This document shows positions 52,856 to 61,600 of a stretch of 64,000 nucleotides of DNA, piece after piece. The notes beneath the pieces were generated by a model. That model was not told the origin of the DNA. It made no database searches and saw only the letters and a list, made by a program, of their open reading frames with translations. Within the stretch, counting starts at the first letter, position 1; each line of letters starts with the position of its first letter. Source of the DNA: Rhizobium sp. BK418 (GTDB taxonomy: Bacteria > Pseudomonadota > Alphaproteobacteria > Rhizobiales > Rhizobiaceae); contig NZ_SLZK01000003.1 in the NCBI RefSeq assembly GCF_004341105.1, forward strand, positions 62,001-126,000, read 5' to 3'. The translations under genes and the position numbers were made by a program.

Positions 52856-52939
52856 TTTTGTTAGTGCAAGAATTTGCAGTTCCGGTCGGAAAGGTGTAGC
52901 GAAGCGCACCGAATGCCGGACAAGATATTGAGGTGGAGA

Positions 52940-53998
52940 GTGGGAAGCAGGGGGCGAGTTACCTTACAGACGATCGCGCGAGAGGTCGGACTCTCGAAAT
53001 ATGCGGTTTCACGCTCGCTGGCAGGCAAGAGCGGCGTCAGTGAGGAGACGCGGGCGCTGATCCGCGCGACGGCCGAGCGGTTAGGCTATACGCGTCCCAC
53101 CGGCCAATCGCAGACGAACGATATCGCCGTGGTCTTCCACGATCTCGACGCCGTCAATAGTGAGCTCTACATGCAGATCCAGAACGGCGTGCAGCGTGAG
53201 GCGCACAGGCTCGGCATGGCGCTGCGTATCCGCTGGACCCATAGTTCCGATCAGCTTGAGGAACTGGCGCGTTCCTGCGCCGGGCTGTTGTTGGTCGGCC
53301 CGCATGACCGGGAGGCGATCGTCGCGGCAACGGCGACCGGCGTGCCTATCGTTCGTTTCGGCTGGGTAGATCCTCTGGAACAGGCAGATCAGATTACCGG
53401 CACGGACCATGAGGCAGGCCAGGCGGTGCTTCAATATCTCATCGGGCTCGGCCACCGGTCGATCTGCTATGTCAACGGCACCCCAGGTTTCCGTGGCAGG
53501 CGTGAGCGCTTTTACGGGGCGCGGGAGATCGCCGAGCGCTGCGAGGACGTCTCGCTGCATGTGCTGCGGTTCGACGAGCAGATCGGATTCGGCGAGGCGT
53601 TTCGGGAGCTGAAGGAAAAGGGTATTCATCCGACGGCCTTCTTCTGCGCCCATGACGGACTGGCGCTCACGGTTGTTTCTGAATTGCTGGGGCAGGGCTA
53701 TCGCATTCCCGATGATGTATCTGTCGTCGGCTTCGGCGACTTCTCGCCAGCTACGCAGATTTCGCCGCCGCTGACGACGGTGAAGATGGAAGGGCAGGAG
53801 GGCGGGGCCGTCGGCCTCCGGCTGCTGCTGGAGCGGATCGAAAATCCGCGTCTGCCTGGCATGCCCGCCCGGCGCGTGATGATCGCTTCGCGCATTGTCG
53901 AGCGTCGGTCGGCAGGCCCCTGCAAAGCGCCTGCGGCGATCGATCCAAGACAGGTCGAGGCGGAGCGCATTCAGCGCGGCACAGTGCCTGCCCGATAA
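52940..53998 (+). CDS. LacI-family transcriptional regulator
   Basis: 352 residues from a GTG at 52940 with GAGGT 5 bases upstream; the product then starts (M)GSRGRVTLQTIAREVGLSKYAVSRSLAGKSGVSEETR, with the HTH where LacI proteins have it. An ATG at 52913 and a TTG at 52874 are longer options without good ribosome sites. Effector domain with VPIVRFGW, GTPGFRGRRERFYGAREI, CAHDGLALTVVSELLGQGYRIPDDVSVVGFGDF. Probably controls the divergent importer/GH42 operon. Confidence 0.88.
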   Translation: MGSRGRVTLQTIAREVGLSKYAVSRSLAGKSGVSEETRALIRATAERLGYTRPTGQSQTNDIAVVFHDLDAVNSELYMQIQNGVQREAHRLGMALRIRWTHSSDQLEELARSCAGLLLVGPHDREAIVAATATGVPIVRFGWVDPLEQADQITGTDHEAGQAVLQYLIGLGHRSICYVNGTPGFRGRRERFYGAREIAERCEDVSLHVLRFDEQIGFGEAFRELKEKGIHPTAFFCAHDGLALTVVSELLGQGYRIPDDVSVVGFGDFSPATQISPPLTTVKMEGQEGGAVGLRLLLERIENPRLPGMPARRVMIASRIVERRSAGPCKAPAAIDPRQVEAERIQRGTVPAR

Positions 53999-54001
53999 GT
54001 G

Positions 54002-54025
54002 AGCCGGTCTCATCAGCGACCGGCT
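54002..54025. terminator. Hairpin between convergent LacI and TIM-barrel genes
   Basis: AGCCGGTC / GACCGGCT, 8-bp perfect stem with an 8-base loop, 3 bases after the LacI stop and 9 bases from the stop of the convergent gene. No T-run on either side; a likely bidirectional end point. Confidence 0.55.
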
Positions 54026-54034
54026 ACGCTGATG

Positions 54035-54802
54035 TCAAGCCATCGTCGCTATTGCGGCCTTGACTGCGTCCGCACCCGGTCTGGTCGGCCTGTATTCCAG
54101 TCCGACGGCGCCGGCATAACCGTTGGTAAAAATCCAGTTCAGGCGGTGGGCGAGATCGATCGTTCCGGTGCCTGGCTCGTTGCGGCCCGGATGATCGGCG
54201 ACGTGGACGTGGAAAACGCTATTGATGCGGCCGGCCAGAACATCTTCCGTGCGCTCGCCCATGACGGCAGAATGGTAGATATCATAGACAATGCCAATTT
54301 CCGGCCGGGCGACATCATCGACGATATCCAACCCCTCGCGGGTGGAATCCAAGAAATAGCCGATATGGTCGATGCGGATATTGAGCGGTTCGACGCCAAG
54401 GCGCACTCCGCTACCTTTGAGGATGTCGGCGCCAGCCCCTAGCGTTTCAGTCAGTGCCTTACGCTGTTCATCCCGCGTGAAGCCTGCGAGATCGTCGCCA
54501 GCCTGCGCGATCAGGATCGGTGCGCCGAGACGTTTCGCAACGGCGACGGAATCGGCAAGGCCCTTCAGCCAGGTCTCGCAATTGGCGGCGTTGGTCAGCG
54601 CGATCATCGGCTCGGCGACGAGGCTCGTCACCTTGAGGCCGGTTTCCTTCAATGCGGCTTCGATCGCGCCGAGGTCCTTATCCGTCCAGCGCCAGAATTC
54701 GATGGCCTTGAGGCCGGCGGCATGGGCGCGGTGGATGCGGTCGGCAAAGATGTCGCCTTCCTCGGCGAACAGCCATTCGATGCAAGCTGAATAAAGTCGC
54801 AT
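54035..54802 (-). CDS. Hydroxypyruvate-isomerase-like TIM-barrel protein (AP endonuclease family 2)
   Basis: 255 residues. Metal-site segments GVEPLNIRIDHIGYFL, IGIVYDIYHSAVMGE, HVHVADHPGRNEPGTGTIDL and GAVGLEYRPT align with the Hyi protein at 43831, yet the two are clearly different proteins. Substrates in the fold include hydroxypyruvate, 2-oxotetronates, tagatose/psicose and inosose. GGGGAG is 6 bases before the ATG. The start codon lies in one arm of a perfect 8-bp inverted repeat. Confidence 0.82.
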   Translation of the reverse strand: MRLYSACIEWLFAEEGDIFADRIHRAHAAGLKAIEFWRWTDKDLGAIEAALKETGLKVTSLVAEPMIALTNAANCETWLKGLADSVAVAKRLGAPILIAQAGDDLAGFTRDEQRKALTETLGAGADILKGSGVRLGVEPLNIRIDHIGYFLDSTREGLDIVDDVARPEIGIVYDIYHSAVMGERTEDVLAGRINSVFHVHVADHPGRNEPGTGTIDLAHRLNWIFTNGYAGAVGLEYRPTRPGADAVKAAIATMA

Positions 54803-54838
54803 GTAAAGCTCCCCACAATCTGCCTGCAGGCATGCGAC
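54796..54838 (-). promoter_or_regulatory. Inverted repeat pairing with the start codon of the TIM-barrel gene
   Basis: In the minus-strand transcript GTCGCATG (54838-54831) can pair with CATGCGAC (54803-54796), which contains the AUG. The GGGGAG ribosome site lies in the 27-base loop. A second palindrome, TGCCTGCAGGCA (54821-54832), sits beside the 5' arm. A translation switch or a DNA operator are both possible. Confidence 0.4.
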
Positions 54839-54966
54839 AGAACGCAGCCTGCGGCAAGAGGGATCGGTTTCGATGCCGATGATTTTCTGTCACGACTTGA
54901 CGGGCAGAACCAATGCCGGAAGAGTCGCGCATCGGCTGGGTCTGCCAGCCGCATTGGGAGGATTTC

Positions 54967-55755
54967 ATGGATCTTGGATTGAAGGGAAAGACTGCCGTCA
55001 TCACCGGTGGTTCCGTCGGCATTGGGCTTGCCATCGCCGAAGGGCTGGCGGCGGAGGGCGCTAATCTTGTGCTATCGGCACGCGGACGCGAGCGGTTGGA
55101 CGCCGAGGCTGCGCGCATCGCCGGCAAATATGGCGTTAGCGCGGTTGCGGTCGAAAGTGATGTCGCGACCGTGGAGGGTACGGAGGCGATCATCGCGGCC
55201 GCCGCCGAACGCGGCGGAGCGGATATTCTCATCAACAATGCCGGCACCGGTTCCAATGAGACGGTCATGGAAGCGCCGGACGAGAAATGGCAGGCCTATT
55301 GGGATCTGCACGTCATGGCGGCCGTGCGTCTCGCTCGCGGAATCGCGCCACAGATGAAGAAACGCGGTGGCGGCGTCATCCTCCACAATGCCTCGATTTG
55401 CGCGGTGCAGCCACTCTGGTACGAGCCGATCTACAACGTTACCAAAGCGGCGCTGATGATGTTTTCCAAGGCGCTCTCCACCGAGCTGGTGAAGGACAAG
55501 ATTCGCGTCAACTGCGTCAATGCCGGCCTCATTCTGACACCCGACTGGATCAAGACTGCCAAGCAGCTGACGGCTGAAACCGGCGGCGACTGGGAGGGTT
55601 ACCTGCAAAGTGTGGCGGATGAGCATGCCTCTTCCAAGCGCTTCGGCACGCCCGAGGAACTCGCGAACTTCTTCGTTTTCCTCTGCTCCGACCGGTCGAG
55701 CTACAGCATCGGTTCGACCTATTTCGTCGACGGCGGCATGCTGAAGACGGTTTAG
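54967..55755 (+). CDS. Short-chain dehydrogenase/reductase (SDR)
   Basis: 262 residues from the ATG at 54967 with GGGAGGA 5 bases upstream. Classical SDR: TGGSVGIG cofactor loop (about 13-20), NNAG (about 91-94), active-site S (LHNASICA) and YxxxK (YNVTKAALMM), C-terminal GSTYFVDGGM. Divergent from the TIM-barrel isomerase gene. May oxidise or reduce a sugar or sugar acid of the neighbouring glycoside locus (inference). Confidence 0.9.
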   Translation: MDLGLKGKTAVITGGSVGIGLAIAEGLAAEGANLVLSARGRERLDAEAARIAGKYGVSAVAVESDVATVEGTEAIIAAAAERGGADILINNAGTGSNETVMEAPDEKWQAYWDLHVMAAVRLARGIAPQMKKRGGGVILHNASICAVQPLWYEPIYNVTKAALMMFSKALSTELVKDKIRVNCVNAGLILTPDWIKTAKQLTAETGGDWEGYLQSVADEHASSKRFGTPEELANFFVFLCSDRSSYSIGSTYFVDGGMLKTV

Positions 55756-55767
55756 CTGCCGCGGTAT

Positions 55768-55801
55768 CCGGTCTCGCATCGATCTGTCGGTGTGGGACCG
55801 G
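55768..55801 (+). terminator. Hairpin after the SDR gene
   Basis: CCGGTCTCGCA / TGTGGGACCGG, 11 pairs including two G-U, 12-base loop, 13 bases after the stop. No T-run follows; likely the transcript end or a stabiliser. Confidence 0.5.
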
Positions 55802-55864
55802 CATGCCGAAATTGCAAAACATAGGGAGACTTCAAAAGAGTGGTTAACGGCAACATAAATCGCC

Positions 55865-55890
55865 AAATAACCTATAAAAACGAGTTATTT
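55865..55890. promoter_or_regulatory. AT-rich inverted repeat upstream of the Rrf2 gene
   Basis: AAATAAC and GTTATTT are perfect arms 12 bases apart in an AT-rich stretch about 80 bases before the Rrf2 start. Position fits an autoregulatory site; it matches no Rrf2 consensus that I can state. Confidence 0.35.
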
Positions 55891-55967
55891 TGTTGTCTCT
55901 TCATGGTTTTGACTCTATTTCCCTGTTATTACAGAAGCATAATGCCGCGAAGGGCAGGGCGACCGAG

Positions 55968-56429
55968 ATGTTGACGAAAAAGGGAAAATACGGATTGAAG
56001 GCGCTGGTTGATCTGGCGCGGCTGGCGCCGGGCGAGACTGCCTTCATCAACGATATTGCTTCGCGCAACAACATCCCGAAGAAGTTCCTCGATACGATCC
56101 TGCTCGAACTGCGCAATGTCGGCATCCTGCGATCGAAGAAGGGGCCGGGCGGCGGTTATTCGCTCTCGCGGCCTGCATCGGAAATCCGTATCGGCCATGT
56201 TATCCGCACGCTGGACGGGCCGCTCGCGCCGATCCGCTGTGCCAGCCGTACGGCTTACGAGGCTTGCGACGATTGCGCCGATCCCGAGACCTGTCAGGTG
56301 CGGCGCTCGATGACCGAAGTCCGGGACGCGATCGCCGCCATTCTCGACAATATGTCGCTCGAACAGTTTGTTGCCGGCGGCGGCATCGAAACGGTCGAAG
56401 AGAAGCTGCCGGCTTCCGTTGCGAGCTGA
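55968..56429 (+). CDS. Rrf2-family transcriptional regulator with four-cysteine motif
   Basis: 153 residues from the ATG at 55968. Winged HTH (1-75: KKGKYGLKALVDLARL, NNIPKKFLDTILLELRNVGILRSKKGPGGGYSLSRP). The effector part holds C91, C100, C103 and C109 (IRCASRTAYEACDDCADPETCQVR). Rrf2 relatives such as IscR and NsrR bind an iron-sulphur cluster through three cysteines, so a cluster or redox sensor is likely here. Target genes unknown; the next gene is convergent. Confidence 0.88.
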   Translation: MLTKKGKYGLKALVDLARLAPGETAFINDIASRNNIPKKFLDTILLELRNVGILRSKKGPGGGYSLSRPASEIRIGHVIRTLDGPLAPIRCASRTAYEACDDCADPETCQVRRSMTEVRDAIAAILDNMSLEQFVAGGGIETVEEKLPASVAS

Positions 56430-56450
56430 TCCGCACTCCCTTTGCTTCCC

Positions 56451-56497
56451 CAATTCCGGACGCAAGCCACTGCGCAGTTCTGCTGGAATTGCTTCAG
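56451..56497. repeat. Intergenic repeat copy
   Basis: Begins CAATTCCGGACGCAAGCC and ends TGCTGGAATTGCTTCAG, matching the copies at 7643-7690 and 11103-11144 in both ends and in the CTGCGCA-like core. Lies between the convergent Rrf2 and SfnC-like genes and reaches the stop of the latter. Confidence 0.55.
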
Positions 56498-57618
56498 CTT
56501 TCGCGGATTCTCAGAATATGCGCGCCAGCTGCCTTCAATAGCGGCTCGCGCTCTATCGTCATGTCGTGGATACGGGCATTGCGCCAGTGACGGTCGAGGT
56601 TGAGCGCTATGCTGCCCGTCGCGCCGCGTGCCAGTTCGAAAAGAGCATTTGCCGTGGCCAGTGCCACATCGGTTGCCGAAAGGCAGACGGATGCGGTGGA
56701 GAAATACGCTTCCGCCAAGGCTGCTTCGGCGGGGCTTACCTGGGCGATATCAAGCTTACGGCCTGCCTGTTCCAGCGCTCCGGTCGCGGTTTCGATGCTG
56801 ACGGCGCGCCAGCCGATCTTGTCAAAGAGGGCCGCAGGGTCTTTCACCATCATGAGCAGGTCGGCAAAGGCGGCGCGGGCGATACCGAGGCCGACAGCCG
56901 CCTGTAACAGGAGGCCGAGGGATTTTTCCGTAGCATGATCGCTGGATAAGGCGGTGGTGACGGTATCGGCATTCACATGCAGCTTGCCTGCAATCAATGT
57001 TGCCGTGCCGTTGGTGCGCAGGCCAAAGGCATCCCAATCATCTACCGTCTGCAGTTCGTCGCTGTCACGCTGGAGATGGAGCGTCACCCTGCGGCCGCCG
57101 GGGTCGATCGCCGCTGCGGCGATCCAGTCGGAGAAAAGAATGGCTGCGGCTTGTTCCGACCGGCCCGTCAGGCGAAAGCCGGAGCCTTCGGTAACGAGGC
57201 TTGCCTGATCGGCAAAACGGGTCGCGGCGAAACGGTCGCCATCCAGGGCTCGAGTGAAGAGGTCGGTCTTCAGCTCTTCCGAAGACTGATTGCGCAGTCC
57301 CTCCAGGACGCGGAAATGGGCCGCCAGTACATTGCCGATGGAAGCATCGCTTTCGGTGATAATGGCGACGATCTCGGCGAGCAGGGCGTTGGAAATGTCG
57401 AGCCCCTGATATTCCGCGGGCACGGTGATCCCCGTCAGGCCGGATTGCGACAGCGTATCGAGTTCGGCGCTGGGCATAAGGCGGTTGATATCGCGCTCGC
57501 TTGCCTGTCGGCGAAAGGCGACCGCAAGCTCACGAGCCGTGGAAACCGCTTCTTCTTCGGTCTCGATGCGGTGCGCCGGAGGGCGTACATTGTCGTGCAA
57601 CTGCGATACGGTGCCCAT
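56494..57618 (-). CDS. Acyl-CoA-dehydrogenase-fold flavoprotein (SfnC-like)
   Basis: 374 residues from the ATG at 57618 (the open frame runs on to 57687 without a ribosome site). ACAD fold: LSQSGLTGITVPAEYQGLDISNALLAEIVAIITESDASIGNVLAAHFR in the N-terminal domain, a middle beta domain (FRLTGRSEQAAAILFSDWIAAAA), and a helical C-terminus ending LNLDRHWRNARIHDM. This pattern is that of SfnC/DszC-type FMNH2-dependent monooxygenases involved in sulphur compounds, rather than true acyl-CoA dehydrogenases. No flavin reductase gene is adjacent. Confidence 0.8.
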   Translation of the reverse strand: MGTVSQLHDNVRPPAHRIETEEEAVSTARELAVAFRRQASERDINRLMPSAELDTLSQSGLTGITVPAEYQGLDISNALLAEIVAIITESDASIGNVLAAHFRVLEGLRNQSSEELKTDLFTRALDGDRFAATRFADQASLVTEGSGFRLTGRSEQAAAILFSDWIAAAAIDPGGRRVTLHLQRDSDELQTVDDWDAFGLRTNGTATLIAGKLHVNADTVTTALSSDHATEKSLGLLLQAAVGLGIARAAFADLLMMVKDPAALFDKIGWRAVSIETATGALEQAGRKLDIAQVSPAEAALAEAYFSTASVCLSATDVALATANALFELARGATGSIALNLDRHWRNARIHDMTIEREPLLKAAGAHILRIRES

Positions 57619-57779
57619 CTGCCACTCTTTCCCGATGTTAAAAAGTGCGTGATTGCATCGGCTTATGTAAGGCCGGTTTTTCCTCAAAAGCCCGACCGGC
57701 TGAATTTTCTTACCAGCTTGATCGCCTTGCCGTATGCTCTACGTATGGTTAAGGGACGCCCAATTGATCAGGAATGATG

Positions 57780-58556
57780 ATGAGCGATTCGCTTGCACGA
57801 AGCCGCGAGGGTTCGAAGGCTGGACGTCAGCCGCGTCCGCGCCTGAGCATGGATATAGCCGAAATCCCGACCTATGCCATCGGCGACGTACATGGGCGCC
57901 TCGATCTGCTGCAGAAAGCCGAAGAGGCGATTGTGCGCGATGCGGAGCGTCTGCCGGGTAGGAAGCTGATCGTCATGCTCGGTGACTATATCGACCGCGG
58001 CCCGCAATCGGCGCATGTCATCAGCCATCTCATGGACCCGACGCCGGAGGGCTTCGAGCGCATCTGCCTTGCGGGAAACCATGAGATCGTCATGCTGGAC
58101 TATATCGACGGCTGGGCATCTTATGATGACTGGATGACCATGGGTGCCGCCGAGCTTTTGAGATCCTACGGTCTCGATCCCGATCATCTGCCGCTACTCT
58201 TCCGCTCCGGTGCGCAGCTCGACGCGTTCATCCGCCAGTCGCTGCCGCACACGCACATCGATTTCATCCGCGCCATGCCGATCATGCTCGATACGCCCGA
58301 CATCGTCTTCGTGCATGCGGGCATCGACCCGCGCGTGCCACTTGAAGAGCAAGCGGATGATGACCTAGCCTTCATCCGCCAGCGTTTCCTGGAGAGCTCG
58401 CTGCCGTTGCCAAAACTCGTCGTGCACGGACACACACCGGGTGACCAGCCGGATGTGCAGCCGATGCGGCTGAATCTCGATACCCGCGCCTTCCGCAGTG
58501 GGAAGCTCTCCGTTGCCCGTTTCTGGCAGGGGCAGGTTCACCTCTTCTCCACCTGA
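57780..58556 (+). CDS. Calcineurin-like metallophosphoesterase (serine/threonine protein phosphatase type)
   Basis: 258 residues from the third of three tandem ATGs (57774, 57777, 57780), since AGGA directly touches the first and is 6 bases from the third. Metal and catalytic motifs GDVHGRLD, MLGDYIDRGPQSAHV, LAGNHEIVMLD, VHAGIDPRV and VVHGHTPG are complete. Related to lambda-type and PrpA/PrpB phosphatases. Cytoplasmic. Divergent from the SfnC-like gene. Confidence 0.9.
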   Translation: MSDSLARSREGSKAGRQPRPRLSMDIAEIPTYAIGDVHGRLDLLQKAEEAIVRDAERLPGRKLIVMLGDYIDRGPQSAHVISHLMDPTPEGFERICLAGNHEIVMLDYIDGWASYDDWMTMGAAELLRSYGLDPDHLPLLFRSGAQLDAFIRQSLPHTHIDFIRAMPIMLDTPDIVFVHAGIDPRVPLEEQADDDLAFIRQRFLESSLPLPKLVVHGHTPGDQPDVQPMRLNLDTRAFRSGKLSVARFWQGQVHLFST

Positions 58557-58558
58557 GC

Positions 58559-58634
58559 CCAGAGCACTTCCGCCTTCTTCGAAACACGAAATACTCTATC
58601 TCTTTATTTTCACCCAATTCCGAACGCAGAACTA
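58559..58634. repeat. Longer intergenic repeat copy after the phosphatase gene
   Basis: AGAGCACTTCCGCCTTCTTCGAAACACGAA, ACTCTATCTCTTTATTTTCACC and CAATTCCGAACGCAGAAC match, as I remember it, a repeat seen between many genes of Rhizobium species. The last part is the start of the unit seen at 56451. It lies between convergent genes. Confidence 0.45.
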
Positions 58635-58658
58635 TAACGCCGTTTGGCCGGGTTTGCC

Positions 58659-61600
58659 TCAGGCGGCATTTTCTTCAGCATCTGCTTGAGCTGGCGCCTC
58701 CGCCGGCTTTTTGCGCCAGCCGCGCAGCACGACGTAGAAGACCGGCGTCAGGAACAGGCCGAAGAATGTCACACCCAGCATGCCTGAGAAGACGGCTGTG
58801 CCGAGCGACTGGCGCATTTCAGCACCGGGACCGGTGGCGATGGCAAGCGGCAGAACGCCGAAGATGAAGGCGAAGGCCGTCATCAGGATCGGGCGCAGGC
58901 GAAGGTGACTTGCCTCGATTGCGGCATCCACGGCGCTCTTGCCCTCTTCTTCCGCCTGTCTTGCAAATTCGACGATCAGAATGGCGTTCTTGGCCGCAAG
59001 GCCGATGAGGACGATCAGACCGATCTGCGTCAGGACGTTGTTGTCCATTCCCCTCAGCGACACGCCGATCAGTGCGGCGAGCACTGCAAGCGGAACGATG
59101 AGGATGATGGCCAAAGGCAGGATCCAGCTTTCATATTGCGCTGCGAGCGCAAGGAAGACGAAGATCACCGACAGAGCGAAGATATAGACCGCCGTGTTGC
59201 CCGTGTGGGTTTCCTGATAGGCAAGTTCCGTCCATTCGAAGCTCGTGCCCGGCGGCAGGATCTGAGCCGCCAGCGTTTCCATCTTCTTGATGGCATCGCC
59301 GGTCGATGTGCCGGGTGTCGGATTGCCCTGAAGCGGTACCGAGACATACATGTTGTAGCGCTGGACGAGTGCCGGACCACTGGAGTCCTGGATATCCATC
59401 AGGGTGCCAAGCGGAACCAGCGCGCCCGTCGCCGATCGAACCTTCAGCGCGAGAATGTCGTCCCTGTCCATGCGATATTGCCGGTCAGCCTGGGCGCGAA
59501 CCTGGTAGACGCGTCCGAATGCATTGAAATCGTTCACGTAGGCGACGCCGAGGTTGATGGACAATGCGTTGAAGATGTTGGGGATTGGCACGTTCAGGAA
59601 GCGTGCCTTGTCGCGGTCGATCGCAAGGAAATATTGCGGGCTCGCATCCGAGAATGTCGTAAAGACGCCTGTCAGCCCCGGGGTCGTTGCGGCAGCGCCC
59701 ATCATCTGGCGGGCGAGACCGAGGACGCGCGTCATGTCGGAGTTCTCAAGGTCCAAAATCTGCATCTTGAAGCCGCCCGAATTGCCGACGCCGCGCACGG
59801 ATGGCGGCGGGATGGCAATGATGAAGGCTTCCTGGATGCTTTGAAGCTTGCCGTAAAGCTCACCGATGATCTTGTTTGCAGTCTCTCCGCCTTCTTCGCG
59901 TTCGGCAAAGGATTTGAACGGGACAAAAACGACGCCGGCATTTGAGGCATTGGTGAAGGTCGCGCCGCTAAAGCCGGCAAATTGCACGGCATTGCCGACA
60001 CCGGGCACCGTGCGGGCGATCTCGCCTACCTGTTTGACGACAGCGTCGGTACGCGCAAGGGAAGCTCCATCAGGAAGCTGGATGACGACGATTGCGTACC
60101 CCTGATCCATTGTCGGGATGAAGCCGGAGGGGACTCTCTGGCCCATATACCAGGTCGCCCCGAGCAGGCAGGCGAAGGCAATCAAAGAGCAGGTCAATCC
60201 CACCCAGCTGCTGACCAGGTGCCGGACGATCCAGGAATAGCCCGAGCTCAGCCGATCGAATCCGCGGTTGAAGCCGTTTGCGAGGCCGCTTCCGATCTGG
60301 GAGAAGATATTCTTGGGCCTGCTCTCATGATCATGAGTTTTCAGCAATATGCCCGCCAGCGCAGGTGACAGTGTGAGCGAATTCAAAGCCGAAATGGCTG
60401 TCGTGACCGAAATCGTGACCGCGAACTGTCTGTAGAACTGTCCGGAAATGCCTGGAATGAAGGCCGTCGGCACGAATACTGCGATCAGCACCAGTGAGAT
60501 GGCGACGACGGCGGTGCCGACTTCGTCCATCGTGACATGCGCAGCCTCTTTCGGCGTCATGCCCTGCGCCAGGTTTCGTTCGACATTTTCCACCACCACG
60601 ATCGCGTCGTCGACGACAATACCAATCGCCAACACAAGGCCGAACAAGGTCAGCATGTTGAGCGAGAAGCCGAAGGCGAGCAGAATTGCGAAGGTGCCGA
60701 TCAGCGATACAGGGATGGCGATGATCGGGATGAGGGCTGTGCGCCAGGATTGCAGGAAGACGAGGACGACGATCGCCACGAGGATCGCAGCTTCAGCGAT
60801 GGTCCTATAGACCTCATAGATCGAATCCGAGATGAATTCGGTCGTATCGTAAACGATACGGTACTCCAGACCCGGCGGGAAATTCTGTGAAAGATCCTTC
60901 ATGATGCCCTGGATCTGATGGGCAGTATCCAGCGCGTTGGTTCCCGGGCGGGCGAAGATGCCGAGGGCAACTGCGGGGTCGTTGTTGAGATAGCTGTTGG
61001 TAACGTAGTCCTGAGCACCAAGTTCGATACGGGCGACATCCTGCAACGCCACAAGCCGACCAGTGGCTGTCGATTTTACAATGACATAGCGAAACTGCCG
61101 CACGTCCGAAAAGCGCCCGTCCGTTCGCACCGTATATTCGAAGGCATTCTTGCCGGTGACAGGCGGAGCGCCGATCTTGCCGCCTGACACCTGAACGTTC
61201 TGATCCCTCAACGCGGCGACGACATCATCGGATGTCATTCCGTAGGCGGAGAGCTTTTCAGGGTCGAGCCAGATACGCATCGAATACTGGCGCTCGCCGA
61301 ACAGTTGCACGTCGCCGACGCCATCGAGACGCACGAGAACGTCGCGGATGCGGTTGCGGGCGTAATTTGAGACATAGAGCTGATCATAACGGTGCGACGG
61401 CGACAGCAGATGCACCACCATCATCAGGTCGGGCGAACTTTTGTCGGTCGTCACACCAAGGCGCTGGACTTCATCGGGAAGGCGGGGCAGGGCGATGGAG
61501 ACGCGGTTCTGAACCAGAACCTGAACCTTGTCGAGATCGGTTCCGAGCTTGAAAGTGATCGTCAGCGACATGGCGCCGTCGGCGCTGGAATAGGAAGACA

